The notes below the pieces were generated by a model. It was not told the origin of the DNA, did not search any database, and saw only the letters and a program-made list of their open reading frames with translations. From Diorhabda sublineata (lineage: Eukaryota; Arthropoda; Insecta; Coleoptera; Chrysomelidae): a stretch of DNA of 64,000 nucleotides. Shown in pieces: positions 13,801-23,400 of the stretch. The stretch spans positions 22,672,488 through 22,736,487 of the forward strand of contig NC_079480.1 of the NCBI RefSeq assembly GCF_026230105.1, written 5' to 3'. Numbering within the stretch: the first letter of the stretch is position 1; each line of letters opens with the position of its first letter. The position numbers and the translations under genes are program-made.

Positions 13801-16800
13801 ACTTTCCTCGTATATTTTATCTTTCAAACGTTAAATTCCGTGCCAATAGCGGCATTTTTATACTTTTCCCTTGCCCTGTTGCCCTGTTGCCGTATCCATA
13901 CGTAAATTAAATTTAATTGTATTGAATCACCGTGCAATGCCCGAGACGATTCACTTTAACACGTTAACTGCCAACTATGAAATAACTCGTAATCAACCTT
14001 CCCGAAGAGATATAATTCAAATATTTTTTTTCAGTATTAGTACTACTATTAAATGAAATTATAAAAATAGCCTCGGCAGTCAACGTGTTAACTTTCTAAT
14101 TGTGCTTTTGACAGTTTTGTTTCGATTTAGAAACGGGATCAGCACTCGAAATATTTTTACATCAAACAGTTGGAGACCATAGATCTATATATAAATCTAG
14201 AGCTAACTTTTCCAGGACGAAATTGTTCTAGGTTATTAGCTCTAAATCCAACTAGGTATAAAGGAGCGTATTCCATTTTGTTTTTATATGGTGGAAAGGT
14301 AAAAAAATTTCCACTAGGCCATAAAGGAAAGCAAACGTGTTTTTGTTGAGAAAAGTGAATACGAAGGTGGTTCCATGAGTACCCAAACTCGATAAAAAAA
14401 AACTCTGATAAGTTACGAATTTACTCAATTTTTCAACTCAGTCAATTGCTTTGTAGACATCCATCGAATTCAATCACCCAATCGATCTTATAAGCAGTTC
14501 AAATAACCATTTCGAAACGATTACTTTTGGTATCACCCTCGTATGTTACGTTAGTTAATCTAATACGTCTATTATATGATTTCGTTGAAGTGTGGCAATA
14601 TATCGTAACTTTTTTTATGTTTTTTTTTTGATCGATACGCGCCTTTACATAACCTCAATTTACGTCAAATTTCTTATTTGAATGTTTATTGTAAATGTTG
14701 CACTTATTTTTATATATGTACATGTAATATACAGTATGTTACTTTGCATTAGTACGTTTTGTATTTTCTCGAACTTTTCTTTATTTATAATTTATTAATT
14801 TATGATAATTGTACCTTATATTAAGTTAATTAAGTGTGAATGGAGTTGTATGACATTTAAAAAATGGAAGATGCAAACAAATATTGATAAAACGATCGAA
14901 TTTCGAGATCTAATTCATGGAAACATGGAGATATATTTTGTTAATTGATGTTAGGGATATGAAAAAACAATTCTAATCGAAATATCTGGAATAACTTTTA
15001 ATAAATCTTATATTTACGTTTATATAATTTGTATAGTAAATTTTCGATGTTCATAGAGGTCAATATCGAGTATATTTTCAATAAACAGCTGATAATGTAT
15101 ATACAGTGTGTCCCATTCGACTCGCAATATACAGCAAACATTTCTTTTAATAAATTTTCAAAAAAATGTGTAAAAATTGAATTGCAACCGTCATATATTG
15201 AAAATTATTAGTTGTATACGAGGTATTTTGAAAGATATTAATTATACATTAAATATTTAAGGTCTAAGGGTTTAAAAATTATGTTTATAGCATGTCGTAA
15301 AATCTTTCTGTACAGTGGGATTAAATTTGATGAAAAAAATATTCAATGACTTTTTTTTATTAAAATTATTGCATCTTTTCGGACGTATTGAGTCGATTTT
15401 ATAAAAAATTTTGTATCAAAATGCTACAATCAATTTTTTTGTGGGGGGCTACAAAATAACTGAAAACTACTTCGAAAATGACTTTTTTTGAAAATATCTC
15501 AAAAATATATGAAAAAAATTAGTTTTAACATCATACTAGACTTTTTATACAATTTTTTTGGATTATTAATAGAAAAATGGCGGTTTTAATAAGGCATATT
15601 ATGGGGTGTTTTCGGAAACTATGGTCGGGTTAACAGAATCATGATCTGAATGTTCGGAAAGCAATCAGGATCCCGTTCACTTTCATTAGGAAACTGCAAA
15701 TAAATGTTATTGATTTTGGGTCTCTCTCTATACCACGAGATATTAACAAAGAAAAAAGATACTTTGCCATATTTGATAACTTTGGGCCCCTGTATCTTGG
15801 AAACTGGTCGTATTTGATTTTAAATTTGATATTTTTCGAATGAAGCAAAACTTTTTCAATCGATAGAGACTTTATTTGATGATCCAAGTTCAACTTACCA
15901 AGAGATATCAGCAAAAATAAATTATTTGTAGTTTTCTATTACTTTGGGGCCCTGTATATCGAGAAATCGCCAAAGTTCATTGCGAATTTGACGTTTTTTT
16001 ATTAGAACAACGTTTTTTCAATAAATTGAGAGGTTATTTGATCTTCTAAGGTCAATATATCAAAAAATATTAGCTAAGAGACATACTTTGTGACTTTCAT
16101 TAATTTTGAGGTCCTGTATCTTGGAAACTGGTCATATTTTATTATAAACTTGACAATTTTCAAGTAGAGCGATTCTTTCTCAATCAATAGAGACTTTATT
16201 TGATGTTCTAAGTTTGGTACATCAGAAGATATGAGCAAACAGGGGCTAATTTGACATTTTCAATAACTTTGAGGCCCCGTATCTCGTAAGCTAGCGAAAT
16301 TTTATTCAAAAATTATCACTTCTCGGATAAATCTACTCTTTCTCAATAAATAGAGATTTTATGTGATATTCTAATTTAACTATACAGGGAGATATGAACA
16401 AAAACAAATGGAATGTAGTTTTCATTAACTTTGGGGCCCTGTATCTTGGAAACTGCTCATATTTTATTATAAAATTGATATTTTTCGAATAGAGCGATTC
16501 TTTCTCAATCAATAGAGACTTTATTTGATGTTCTAAGTTAGGTATATTAGGAGATATAAGCAAACACAGTCAATTTAACATTTTCAATAAGTTTGAGGCC
16601 GTGTATCTTAGAAACTCATCATATTTCTGTAAAAAATTAACGCGTTTTCAGTGGAGGAACTCTTTCTTAGTCGATAGAGACATTATTTGAAGTTCTATGT
16701 AAACTATACTATGAGATATAATGAAAAAGACATATATTGTAGTTTTTAATAATTTTGAAGCCCTGTATCTTGAAAACCAGTAAGATTTCATTGTAAAATT

Positions 16801-19800
16801 AACACTTCACTTGTAGAGCAACTCTTTCTCTATCTAAAGAGAATTTATTTGATGATTTAAGTTGAGTATATCAGGAGATATAATTAAAAACAAATATTTT
16901 CTAGTTTTCAATAACTTTGAGACCCTATATTTTGGAAACTGACGATATTTCAAAGGAAATTTGACCCTTGCTAATTAAAAGAACTATTTCTTAATCGTTA
17001 GGGACATTATTTGAGGTTCTAAGTGAACTGTAGTACAAGATATGAGCAAAAACAAATGTTTTTCAACTTTAAAGCCCCGTATCTAGAAAATTGACGATAT
17101 TTCATAGGAAAAGTGACACTTGCCAAGTAGGGGACTATTTCTCAATCGATAGAGACATTATTTGGGGTTCTAGGTAAACTGTAGTACTAGATATGAGCAA
17201 AAACAAATATTTTTCAACTTTAAAGCCCCGTATCTTGGAAATTGACGATATTTCATGGGAAAAGTAACGCTTGCTAAGTAGGGGAACTATTTTTCAATCG
17301 ATAGAGACATTATTTGGAATTCTAAGTGAACTATAGTACAAGATATGAGCAAAAACAAATATTCTTCAACTTTAAAGCCCCGTATCTTAGAAATTGGCGA
17401 TATTTCATTGTAAAATCGACACTTTTCATGTAGATCAACTCTTTCTTAATAAATATCAATTTCAATTGATGTTCTAAGTTTAGTATACCATGAGATATAA
17501 TTAAAAACAAATATTTTGTAGTTTTCATTAACTTTGAAACCCTGTATCTCGAAAACTGGTCATATTTCTATAGAAAATTGACAATGGATAATATTTTTGG
17601 CCCAATTGGATGCTAGTAACCTTTCTACTCAAAATTCTAATAAGCAGATTGCGATTTCTGTTATTTTTTTTGGTTTTAGTTATAAAAATAATATTGAACT
17701 ATGGCGTAAAATCCGTACGGTTTGGAAAATCCGCTCAAAAATACATAAAATCTATTACAAAGTTGGATAAATATGTTAAGATGGAGCAATCAGCCGATAA
17801 GGTCATCGACCCGATCGAGGATCCGAAAAACCCCGTCGTATATCTTTATGTTTCCATAGTTTTCTCGCGCACTGTATACACAAATATTATAAGTGTTTTA
17901 ATCGAAGTTATGTAGACAATGAGCAACCAAAGTTTTTATTCTTTTTCTTTACGAAGAATTTTTTTCTTATTTAAATAACTAGAATAGTTGTAAGTGCGGT
18001 AAAACGGTTAATTAATAATTGTTAATTTACGTTTAATTTTATATTGTAAGTTCAAAATGTCAGTCGGGTATATTTTAAATCTCGTATTATGAAAATTTAA
18101 TCAACATTCAAAAAAAAAAATTAAGAAAATCATATAGCATTTATAAATGTTATCGTAGCGGAAATAAAATTTTATTTTCAACGTTTTTTTATTTTATTTT
18201 ACTAACTGTCCAATTTAAGTTAACATCAACGCGCATGTAATTTTTTTCATCCAATCCCATCATTAATTTGTGATTGTTAGTTTTCTACAATTGTTAACAA
18301 TGAACTATATTTTCAAACAAAACAGTCGATATCGATTTTATATTTTGTAGTAGTAAGTCGTTTTTTAGTACTTTGGGGCCCTGTCACATTTCCTGAGAAA
18401 ATTGATAGTTCTGGAATAAAGCAAATCTTTCTGAAACTATATAGACTTTATTTGATACTTTAAGTCCAATATACTGGAAGATATGAGCAAAAATGAAAAA
18501 TAGTTTTTTAGTACTTTGGGGCGCTGTATCTTGGAAATTGGTCACATTTCCTGAGAAAATTGATATTTCTCGAACAAAGCAAATCTTCTTCAAACAATAA
18601 AGACTGTATTTGATATTTTAAGTCCAATATACCAAAAGATATGAGCAAAAATGAAATATAAGTAGTTTTTTAGTACTTTGAGAGCCTGTATCTTGGAAAT
18701 TTGTCACATTTCATGAGAAAATAGGCACTTCTCTAATAGAGCAAATCTTTTTCAATCGATAGAGACATTATCTGATACTTTAAGTCCAATGTACAGGAAG
18801 ATATGAACAAAAATGAAAAATAAGTAGGTTAGTTAGTAAAACTTTGTATATTCATTAAATTGAATGATATGAGGTAACAATGAGACTGGCAACACTGCCA
18901 ACGAACTGGGGAGAGAAAATTTTTCGAAATTAGTTTGAAAAACGTACAAACCCAATTAACACCTGATAGAGTAGTTCATTTGTACCATCAATTAAAAACA
19001 TTAAAATTTGCACTAATTCAGTTTGAAAAACATACAAGTAGTTCGTTTACACCAACAATTAAAATGCAGATGGAAAAATGTACAAACTCAGTTTTCAACT
19101 CATGAAGTTGCTCTTGGAAAACATACAAATATGGTTTAGTGAATACAGTAAACATATAAAGTAGTTCGTTCATACCATCAATTAAAAAACAGCAAAATTT
19201 GCACTAATTCAGTTTGAAAAAACTACAAACATGGTTCAGAAAATGCTTAGAGTAGTTCATTTGCACCAGCAATTAAGATGCAGCTTGGAAAATGTTCACA
19301 ACTCATGAACAGAAAACGTTATGATTGAGACTTTCTTTATTCCTGGTATAATACATGTAAAAGCAACCGAGAATCCTGATTTGACACATTGTGACTTTTC
19401 CTGAAATTGAAATACGTTTGACAAGATGCCTTTTCGGAAATCTTAACTTAATGGGGTTAATCTGAAGAGGCTAAGGTTGTTCAAAACAAAAAGAGGCTTC
19501 GGTACAAGAAAAATCAGTCTCATTATTTTCCTAACGTACCTCGTAGACAATTATGAAAAATTTTATTTACAGTTTCCAATATTTTTGAGTATTAAAGAAA
19601 TAACGAAGATGAAATATATTTTAATTTGTTAGATATAACCTCAAATTTATTTTTTTTAATATTGTAAAAATGAGGCTCTAAAATATGTCAATTTCAGTTT
19701 TATATATTCAGTGACAGCCCTTATTGTCGTTTTTAATAGTCCGACTCATCAAACGGCCTCAAAATTACAAATACTGTAAATATTAATTTTTTTTTCATAT

Positions 19801-22348
19801 ATTTTTATAACCTAAAAACCTACGAACAAAATAACGACTAGACGGATATTTTTATTGTGAAGCAAGATTAATTTTTAAGTAAAAAAAAATTATCATAACA
19901 AATTTGGGTCTATCATTTCTTCCCATACCTTATTAGATATAAAAAAAAGTTTCACACTCAATATTGTTATATTACATAAAGGAAAATCAACTCACCTTGT
20001 AGAAGACGTCCGGTACATACTGCTTATCTGAAGATTCCCTTACGTAGCCCAATTCCGGGCAATCTTTAGTAGGTAGAAGACAATTGTCGCGGACCAACGC
20101 CATACACTGATTGGACACCTGATAACCTTCCATGTGGACTTGATTCGCTTTATCCCCTACAAAGAAAAAGTTTAATTGTACCAAAATACAGAGTTTCACA
20201 CAACATTAGACATCTGCGAATCTACCACCTCGGTCTACAATGTTCCTGCTCAATCAATACGGTAAAATCGTGAAGTAGTTCATTTGTACCACCAATTAAA
20301 TCAGGAAAATATGTACAAATGTAGCTTGGAAATAGAAAACAATCTATCTAAGGTACAAAACTCACAAAGTAGTTCATTTGTACCAAAATCTGTACAAATT
20401 TAGTATAGTGAACATATAAAGTAGTTCATTTGTATCAACATTCCACTTCTACAGTGTATTCACAACAAACTTAGTTCAACAAATCCTAAAGTAGTTCATT
20501 GGTACCAATAATTAAGAACAGTGAATTCTACGCCAATTTAGCTCTGGAAACATACTAATATAGTCCAGTAAGTATAATAAACACCTAAAGTAGTTCATTT
20601 GTACCGGCGATTGAAAATCTCCCCAATTTTAGTTCAAAAACACACTTCCAGTAGTTCATTTGTACCAATAATTGAGAACAGTAAATTCTACACCAATTTA
20701 GCTTTGAAAACATACTAATACAGTTCAGTAAGTAAGATAAACTTCTAAAGTAGTTCATTTGTACCGGCGATTAAAAGGGGCGAATCCATCATTAAAATTA
20801 TACGTTTTAGTGTTAATTCACTCACCTGTAACACAAACAGTTACAAATTTCGAGCCAAATATTCCTTTCGAAGCGTATCTACTATAATTCGGATAAATAT
20901 TCTGGAAATGGCCTGCCATAATACATTCCTGCGAGGATAATAAATGACTGTCGATATTTCTGACGTATTTAACTGTGCCTTTTTGAACGTCTTCAGCTAA
21001 CAGATCGGTAAATATCCATCCTACACGTCTTAACCCTAAAGACGCTGCTGTTTGTTCAACTATTTCCTCTCTATCATCCGGAAGTAGATTAATAGTGTCC
21101 CTCGAACTTGCCTGCGGCGGTTCATATATTGCTGCAACATTTGCTTTGATTCCTGAAATAATAACGAATAAAGCAATCAGAAAATATGATTTCAAAGAAT
21201 ACCTAAAGGAACATCAGAGTGTATTTCATAATATCCATAGAGAAAACCGATGCGTTGATGTCCTGTAATTCTCCAATAGTTTAAGAATCTTTCAACCAAA
21301 TCTGTGTTTTCAAAAGTAACATTATCTACATGTCGGTACGCCTGCAAAATAAAGTTCATAAATAACAATAAGAAAAAATTTAAAAATTCGATTTCGTACC
21401 TGCATATTCAATGTAATAGCATTTGGTTGGCATTTAGAACAGATTCCTTTAGGCCATGGAGGATGGTCCTTGCATCCTTCTTTGATACGACAAGATATGT
21501 CTTCTAGGGCCAAAAATTTACCGCGGTCAACACCAGACATCATTTTACGTAAATAAGAATGGAAAGAAAGATGTTTGATGTTGTGTTCTTTCAAATACGA
21601 CTCGTCGAAGGGTTCTAGTGATGAACAATGAACACATCTGGAGTTGTTGTTGTGGCGACAGCTAGAAGTATCATTATTTTCATAAAAACAAATGTTTTAT
21701 TCGATTTTTTTTACTTACAGTTTATCATCTCTTGGTCGTTGTATCTTCCCATCAGTTTTCATTAATTGGATGTCGACATCATCTTCTTTTATATTCAAAT
21801 TTGGTCTATTTGAACCACTTTTCGGTCTAGCACCTGACAGAGTTGCCGTGCTCGTAGAAGGCGGAGAGCTCGTAGAGGCAACGGCTTCATCGACTGGTTC
21901 CCCCGAAGAAATATTACTCTTAAATAAAAAAAAATCAAGTAATTTATAGAATAGATGTAATAAATAAACTTACAAATAATACAGCTCCATTTACAGGAGC
22001 TAAATATATCATATCCCCGTGGTGTAAACCAACAGAAAGTAAACTAGTAGACTTGCTACTGGATATTTCATTTTTTCTGTTTTTTTCTTTGTATAAAGCG
22101 AAAGCGAAACTATTCAAATCAAAGGCGTCATGAACGGCTTCGAACAATTGACATGTAGTTGCGGAACTACGTATTTCAATCCTTCTGGTACCTTCCGAAG
22201 ACTGTACTCTCAACAACTAAAATTTCAAAATTAAATTGAGGTTATGTATGAGAATAAAATTTTTTTCAGGATAACGTTATATATTTAGAAATATATTATT
22301 ACTTAAAATTATTTAAAAAATTCTTACCATAGATTTATTTCTCGACAT
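4648..22348 (-). CDS. Npl4: Npl4, ubiquitin-binding cofactor of p97/Cdc48
   Basis: Npl4 pairs with Ufd1 to deliver ubiquitinated substrates to the p97/Cdc48 AAA ATPase in ER-associated degradation and other protein-extraction pathways. Nine coding exons join in frame to 640 residues (human about 608): 22328-22348, 21974-22216, 21719-21918, 21400-21661, 21203-21341, 20826-21152, 19996-20156, 4920-5338, 4648-4798. Residues 1-88 are the UBX-like N-terminal domain. About 154-240 hold the Npl4 zinc sites (CRH...CVHC, then GICSKC). About 242-590 are the MPN-like and Npl4 domain (VGWIFTDL, HMEGYQVSNQCMAL, RLARPLPVEYL). The C-terminus is an NZF ubiquitin-binding finger with C614, C617, C628, C631 and the binding residues T618-F619 and M630. 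The start gives MSRNKSM then LLRVQSSEG, aligning with the human start. Intron 7 (5339-19995) is unusually long and hosts another gene. The stop TGA is followed one base later by GTGAGT, so a 3'UTR intron is possible. Confidence 0.96.
4827..4897. repeat. (AT)n microsatellite in Npl4 intron 8
   Basis: An almost perfect AT dinucleotide run of about 70 bases fills most of the short intron between the last two Npl4 exons (4799-4919). Minus-strand frames through it read as alternating Tyr-Ile and are not genes. Confidence 0.95.
5339..8398. other. Npl4 intron 7, proximal part, and 5' flank of the nested gene
   Basis: Mostly AT-rich DNA without a supported gene. A short plus-strand frame at about 5447-5591 (ending AHRFYKLSKLI and continuing to TAA) is unusually protein-like but has no supporting splice sites. 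The tandem repeat at 7230-7995 lies here. The acceptor TTTCAG at 8391-8396 indicates an untranslated first exon for the nested RING/B-box gene, probably in the 200 bases before it; I could not fix its donor. Confidence 0.5.
7230..7995. repeat. Degenerate tandem repeat with GTGTTAAATGCAAAAATTA core
   Basis: About ten copies of a core resembling GTGTTAAATGCAAAAATTA recur near 7246, 7427, 7529, 7588, 7709, 7767, 7819, 7868, 7952 and 7979, spaced 50-120 bases and separated by T-rich spacers with TTTTCAATATTT. The spacing is irregular, so the array is old and eroded. Confidence 0.7.
8399..10024 (+). CDS. RING/B-box protein with C-terminal cyclophilin domain (TRIM-Cyp-like), nested in Npl4
   Basis: A single uninterrupted frame gives 541 residues. 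The ATG at 8399 is chosen because TTTCAG ends at 8396; the frame upstream to 8318 is intron-like and Phe/Ile-rich. A RING finger (C14, C17, C33, H35, C38, C41, C54, C57) predicts E3 ubiquitin ligase activity. A B-box follows (C103, H106, C114, C117, C122, C125, H131, H134), then a helical coiled-coil stretch about 140-290, a Gln/Asn/Pro-rich linker, and a cyclophilin fold at 377-541 (YYFNIEVSG start, GYKG, NGRGGRSIFEE, GSQFRI, IFGHVVEGLELVEKI, KCGKL end). The cyclophilin catalytic residues are replaced: by alignment with CypA, R55 is Gln, F60 Glu, Q63 Ile and F113 Arg, and the W121/H126 segment is shortened and changed. It is probably a non-catalytic binding module. The exon is visibly richer in G+C than its surroundings. 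It lies inside Npl4 intron 7 on the opposite strand. Similar insect proteins probably exist, but I cannot confirm a name. Confidence 0.92.
   Translation: MESVVPEFEELMLCGYCKQKFNETDQSPKLLSCKHYFCLQCMRTNLTKGQELYCVHCWKRTEIGELGPESLPTYNPVLCLTKNFSQLKLGVKPPDKKVISENCHTHAMPLALWCHTCCSPVCRACATTTDHSSHQIKSQNEAKDQLIAELQIDLASMNKMLSEIQRLIMQQREFLLKILEACVTLKTYVEAELTNNVSHFELTDTRDTLAKLRLNLSMAESLSDVHNLYSSVNIEKQRLQLRYQEMYLQCQLDDLIRNSSVIFDFQLLKQALSNIHNGETIYPGNSRILPASQQNPILFLANYCMSQLYSRQMLSKQTVNGNLDYHNHNSIPPINYLPHNPPQPHLVISAPKNIYQENNIMVQNMMPSPQIRNPASMCPLYYFNIEVSGTQLGRIVIEVRADVAPKMAKNFGVLTTGEAGMGYKGCHIFQCWEGESVITGDFELNNGRGGRSIFEESYFLPDDTKLMAVRGTVGMRRTQKRHDNLGMVGSQFRIILQEMRGFTGIFGHVVEGLELVEKISTYGDTAGKPTKNILISKCGKL
10290..10900. 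repeat. About 80-base minisatellite, first array
   Basis: About seven degenerate units alternate a block like CTTTTCCCGCGCCTTTTTAA with AACTTTTAAACGTAAAAATT and a GTAACAGCAATTTCTGAC-like block. The same family reappears at about 13560-13860, some 3 kb away. Confidence 0.8.
10900..12200. repeat. About 65-base tandem repeat, roughly twenty copies
   Basis: The repeating unit reads approximately AATAACTAAGTCAATATC, AGCTATTCTGATACTTTTTA, then TTTAGTACTATTTTGACTT. Copies are most regular at 11640-12190 and more diverged toward 10900. The unit contains the near-repeats AAGTCAAT and CTATTCTGA, suggesting growth from a shorter ancestor. Confidence 0.85.
13366..13990. repeat. Minisatellite, second array, between duplicated flanks
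   Basis: At 13560-13860 four units of about 82 bases (TTTATCTTTTAAACGTAAAA, then GTTAACAGTAATTTCCGAC, then TTTCCCACGCATA) belong to the same family as the array at 10290-10900. The array is flanked by a diverged direct duplication: CCGTGCAATGCTCGACACGA near 13472 and CCGTGCAATGCCCGAGACGA near 13931, each preceded by a CCGTACGTAAAT-like block. Confidence 0.75.
15630..17600. repeat. About 160-180-base satellite-like array, main block
   Basis: About a dozen units run head to tail. Each carries TTTGGGGCCCTGTATCTTGG, AAACTGGTCATATTT, a CTCTTTCTCAATCGATAGAG block, ACTTTATTTGATGTTCTAAG, and GGAGATATGAGCAAAAACAA. Divergence is moderate, and indels change the unit length. A second block of the same family lies at 18360-18830. 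Minus-strand frames inside it repeat the same short peptide and are not genes. Confidence 0.9.
17601..18359. other. Non-satellite segment splitting the satellite array
   Basis: The array stops near 17600 and resumes at 18360. Between them is unrelated sequence with a 101-codon plus-strand frame (17610-17915). The latter half of that frame (MEQSADKVIDPIEDPKNPVV region) has less biased codon use than its surroundings, but I do not recognise it and see no splice or promoter support. It could be an insertion into the array. Confidence 0.4.
18360..18830. repeat. Second block of the satellite-like array
   Basis: Three units of the 15630-17600 family (TTTGGGGCCCTGTATCTTGG and AAGATATGAGCAAAAATGAA blocks) are more similar to each other than to the first block, with unit length about 155 bases. 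Confidence 0.85.
18930..19290. repeat. GTAGTTCATTTGTACCA repeat, copy set in intron 7
   Basis: Degenerate units contain AAAGTAGTTCATTTGTACCA, ATTAAAA and CAATTTAGTTTGAAAAACAT blocks. The same repeat occurs on the other side of Npl4 exon 7, at 20260-20790. Confidence 0.75.
20260..20790. repeat. GTAGTTCATTTGTACCA repeat, copy set in intron 6
   Basis: About seven copies of AAAGTAGTTCATTTGTACC occur in the intron between Npl4 exons 6 and 7. The last two units (about 120 bases each, with AACAGTAAATTCTACACCAA and AGCTTTGAAAACATACTAAT) are nearly identical and therefore younger. Confidence 0.8.
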
Positions 22349-22470
22349 TATGAAATAACATCCATGTATATTTTTATAGCTTCGTCAGTATAATTTTGAT
22401 TTTAAATGTCAAATTCACGGACTACCAATGTAAATTAGCTCTGTCACCTACTGTCAAAATTTTGTAACGT

Positions 22471-22490
22471 CAACGTCAAATTTAGAATGA
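22471..22490 (-). promoter_or_regulatory. Shared promoter motif, Npl4 side
   Basis: Read along Npl4 the sequence is TCATTCTAAATTTGACGTTG and ends about 120 bases before the ATG. It matches the motif at 23285-23305 except for one extra T there and the last base. Confidence 0.6.
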
Positions 22491-22933
22491 GTTTTGTGAT
22501 ATAATAAGAGTATTTCCAAACCATAGATAAATGACAGTTTTATACACATACACATATTTTCAATTCACAAATTCGGAATATACATTAAACATTTATTTAA
22601 TGTTTTCATTAACATGTCTATGATATATATGTTATTCGTTACCAATTAATATTTTCAAAAATATATATATATATATATAATAAAATACATATTTTTTTGA
22701 CTTCCCCTGTATTATTTTCGTCAATGTTCGGAAATCTTTTTGTGATGATTATACGATATAAATTAGAGCTAGTAATGGGATTTTGAAATCAAATTTTATG
22801 AAGAAAATAAAACATTTTTGTTTTATTAGGTATATTATACAGAGATATCCATTTATAATATTTCAGTTGTATTCGTAATTAACAGAAAATTTAAAGATGA
22901 AAAACGTAAATATAAACGGCCGAATGACAAATA

Positions 22934-23167
22934 CTAGTGTTCTATAAATAAAAGGTATGTTAACGGTCGCAGGTAATATTTTGGTGAAATGACAAACATT
23001 AGACTGTGACTTATAGAAAATTCCCGAGGAGGCATTTTACGTTGATTATATACTGGATGAGTTATGTCTTTATGACTTAGTAAACATTCTAAGATACGTT
23101 TTTTGTTTAGATGAAAAATGGAAGTAGCTAGTGGCGGAATTCCAAAATGAAACTGCAAATCTGACAT
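22934..23167 (-). CDS. Possible small gene, 77 residues, unidentified
   Basis: An ATG at 23167 opens a frame starting MSDLQFHFGIPPLATSIF. The first 50 residues have a balanced composition, unlike the AT-driven frames nearby; the last 25 (KYYLRPLTYLLFIEH end) are hydrophobic. A possible donor inside it (AAC then GTAAAA) would make it a first exon instead. A TTTATT (AATAAA on the minus strand) lies near 22822. I do not recognise a family. It sits in the Npl4/DESI-PUL intergenic space, reading in the same direction as Npl4. Confidence 0.3.
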   Translation of the reverse strand: MSDLQFHFGIPPLATSIFHLNKKRILECLLSHKDITHPVYNQRKMPPREFSISHSLMFVISPKYYLRPLTYLLFIEH

Positions 23168-23284
23168 ATTTCTAGAACATTCAGTTAAACGCGTTCCTAT
23201 GATATCATCGTATTAACATAATCCAAATATTATGTGAAAAGTCATCACAATATTAATTTTTTTTGTGTGTCTAACGAGAACGTG

Positions 23285-23305
23285 TCATTCTAAATTTTGA
23301 CGTTA
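23285..23305 (+). promoter_or_regulatory. Shared promoter motif, DESI-PUL side
   Basis: The plus strand reads TCATTCTAAATTTTGACGTT and then A, 96 bases before the DESI-PUL ATG. It is the same motif, in the same orientation relative to transcription, as the one upstream of Npl4. Confidence 0.6.
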
Positions 23306-23400
23306 ATTAAACTATGAGTTTGACAGATAACTAAAGGGTGAATTATTTATTGATTTTTTCGGATAATTTAATTCAGAATTTTTGTCGTATAAGAACAAAA

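Larger units (their letters stand above)
10025..19995. other. Npl4 intron 7, distal part: repeat-filled DNA
   Basis: No further gene is supported in this 10 kb. It contains several separate tandem-repeat families, listed individually (10290-10900, 10900-12200, 13366-13990, 15630-17600, 18360-18830, 18930-19290). Between them is AT-rich sequence, including a short AT run near 12586-12616 and segments without visible structure at about 12210-13360, 14000-15600 and 19330-19995. Confidence 0.6.
22349..23400. promoter_or_regulatory. Divergent promoter region between Npl4 and DESI-PUL
   Basis: The two ATGs are 1.05 kb apart and face away from each other. A 20-21 base motif is found near each start (22471-22490 and 23285-23305). 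Several TGTCAAA / TTTGACGT-like words occur at 22405-22480 and 23295-23325. A small minus-strand frame lies at 22934-23167 and a short AT run at about 22659-22680. No TATA box is obvious for either gene. Confidence 0.6.

Noticed and set aside
15639..18593. Several minus-strand frames of 65-91 residues with similar peptides
   Set aside because: They are successive copies of the satellite-like unit and share its period; not a gene family.
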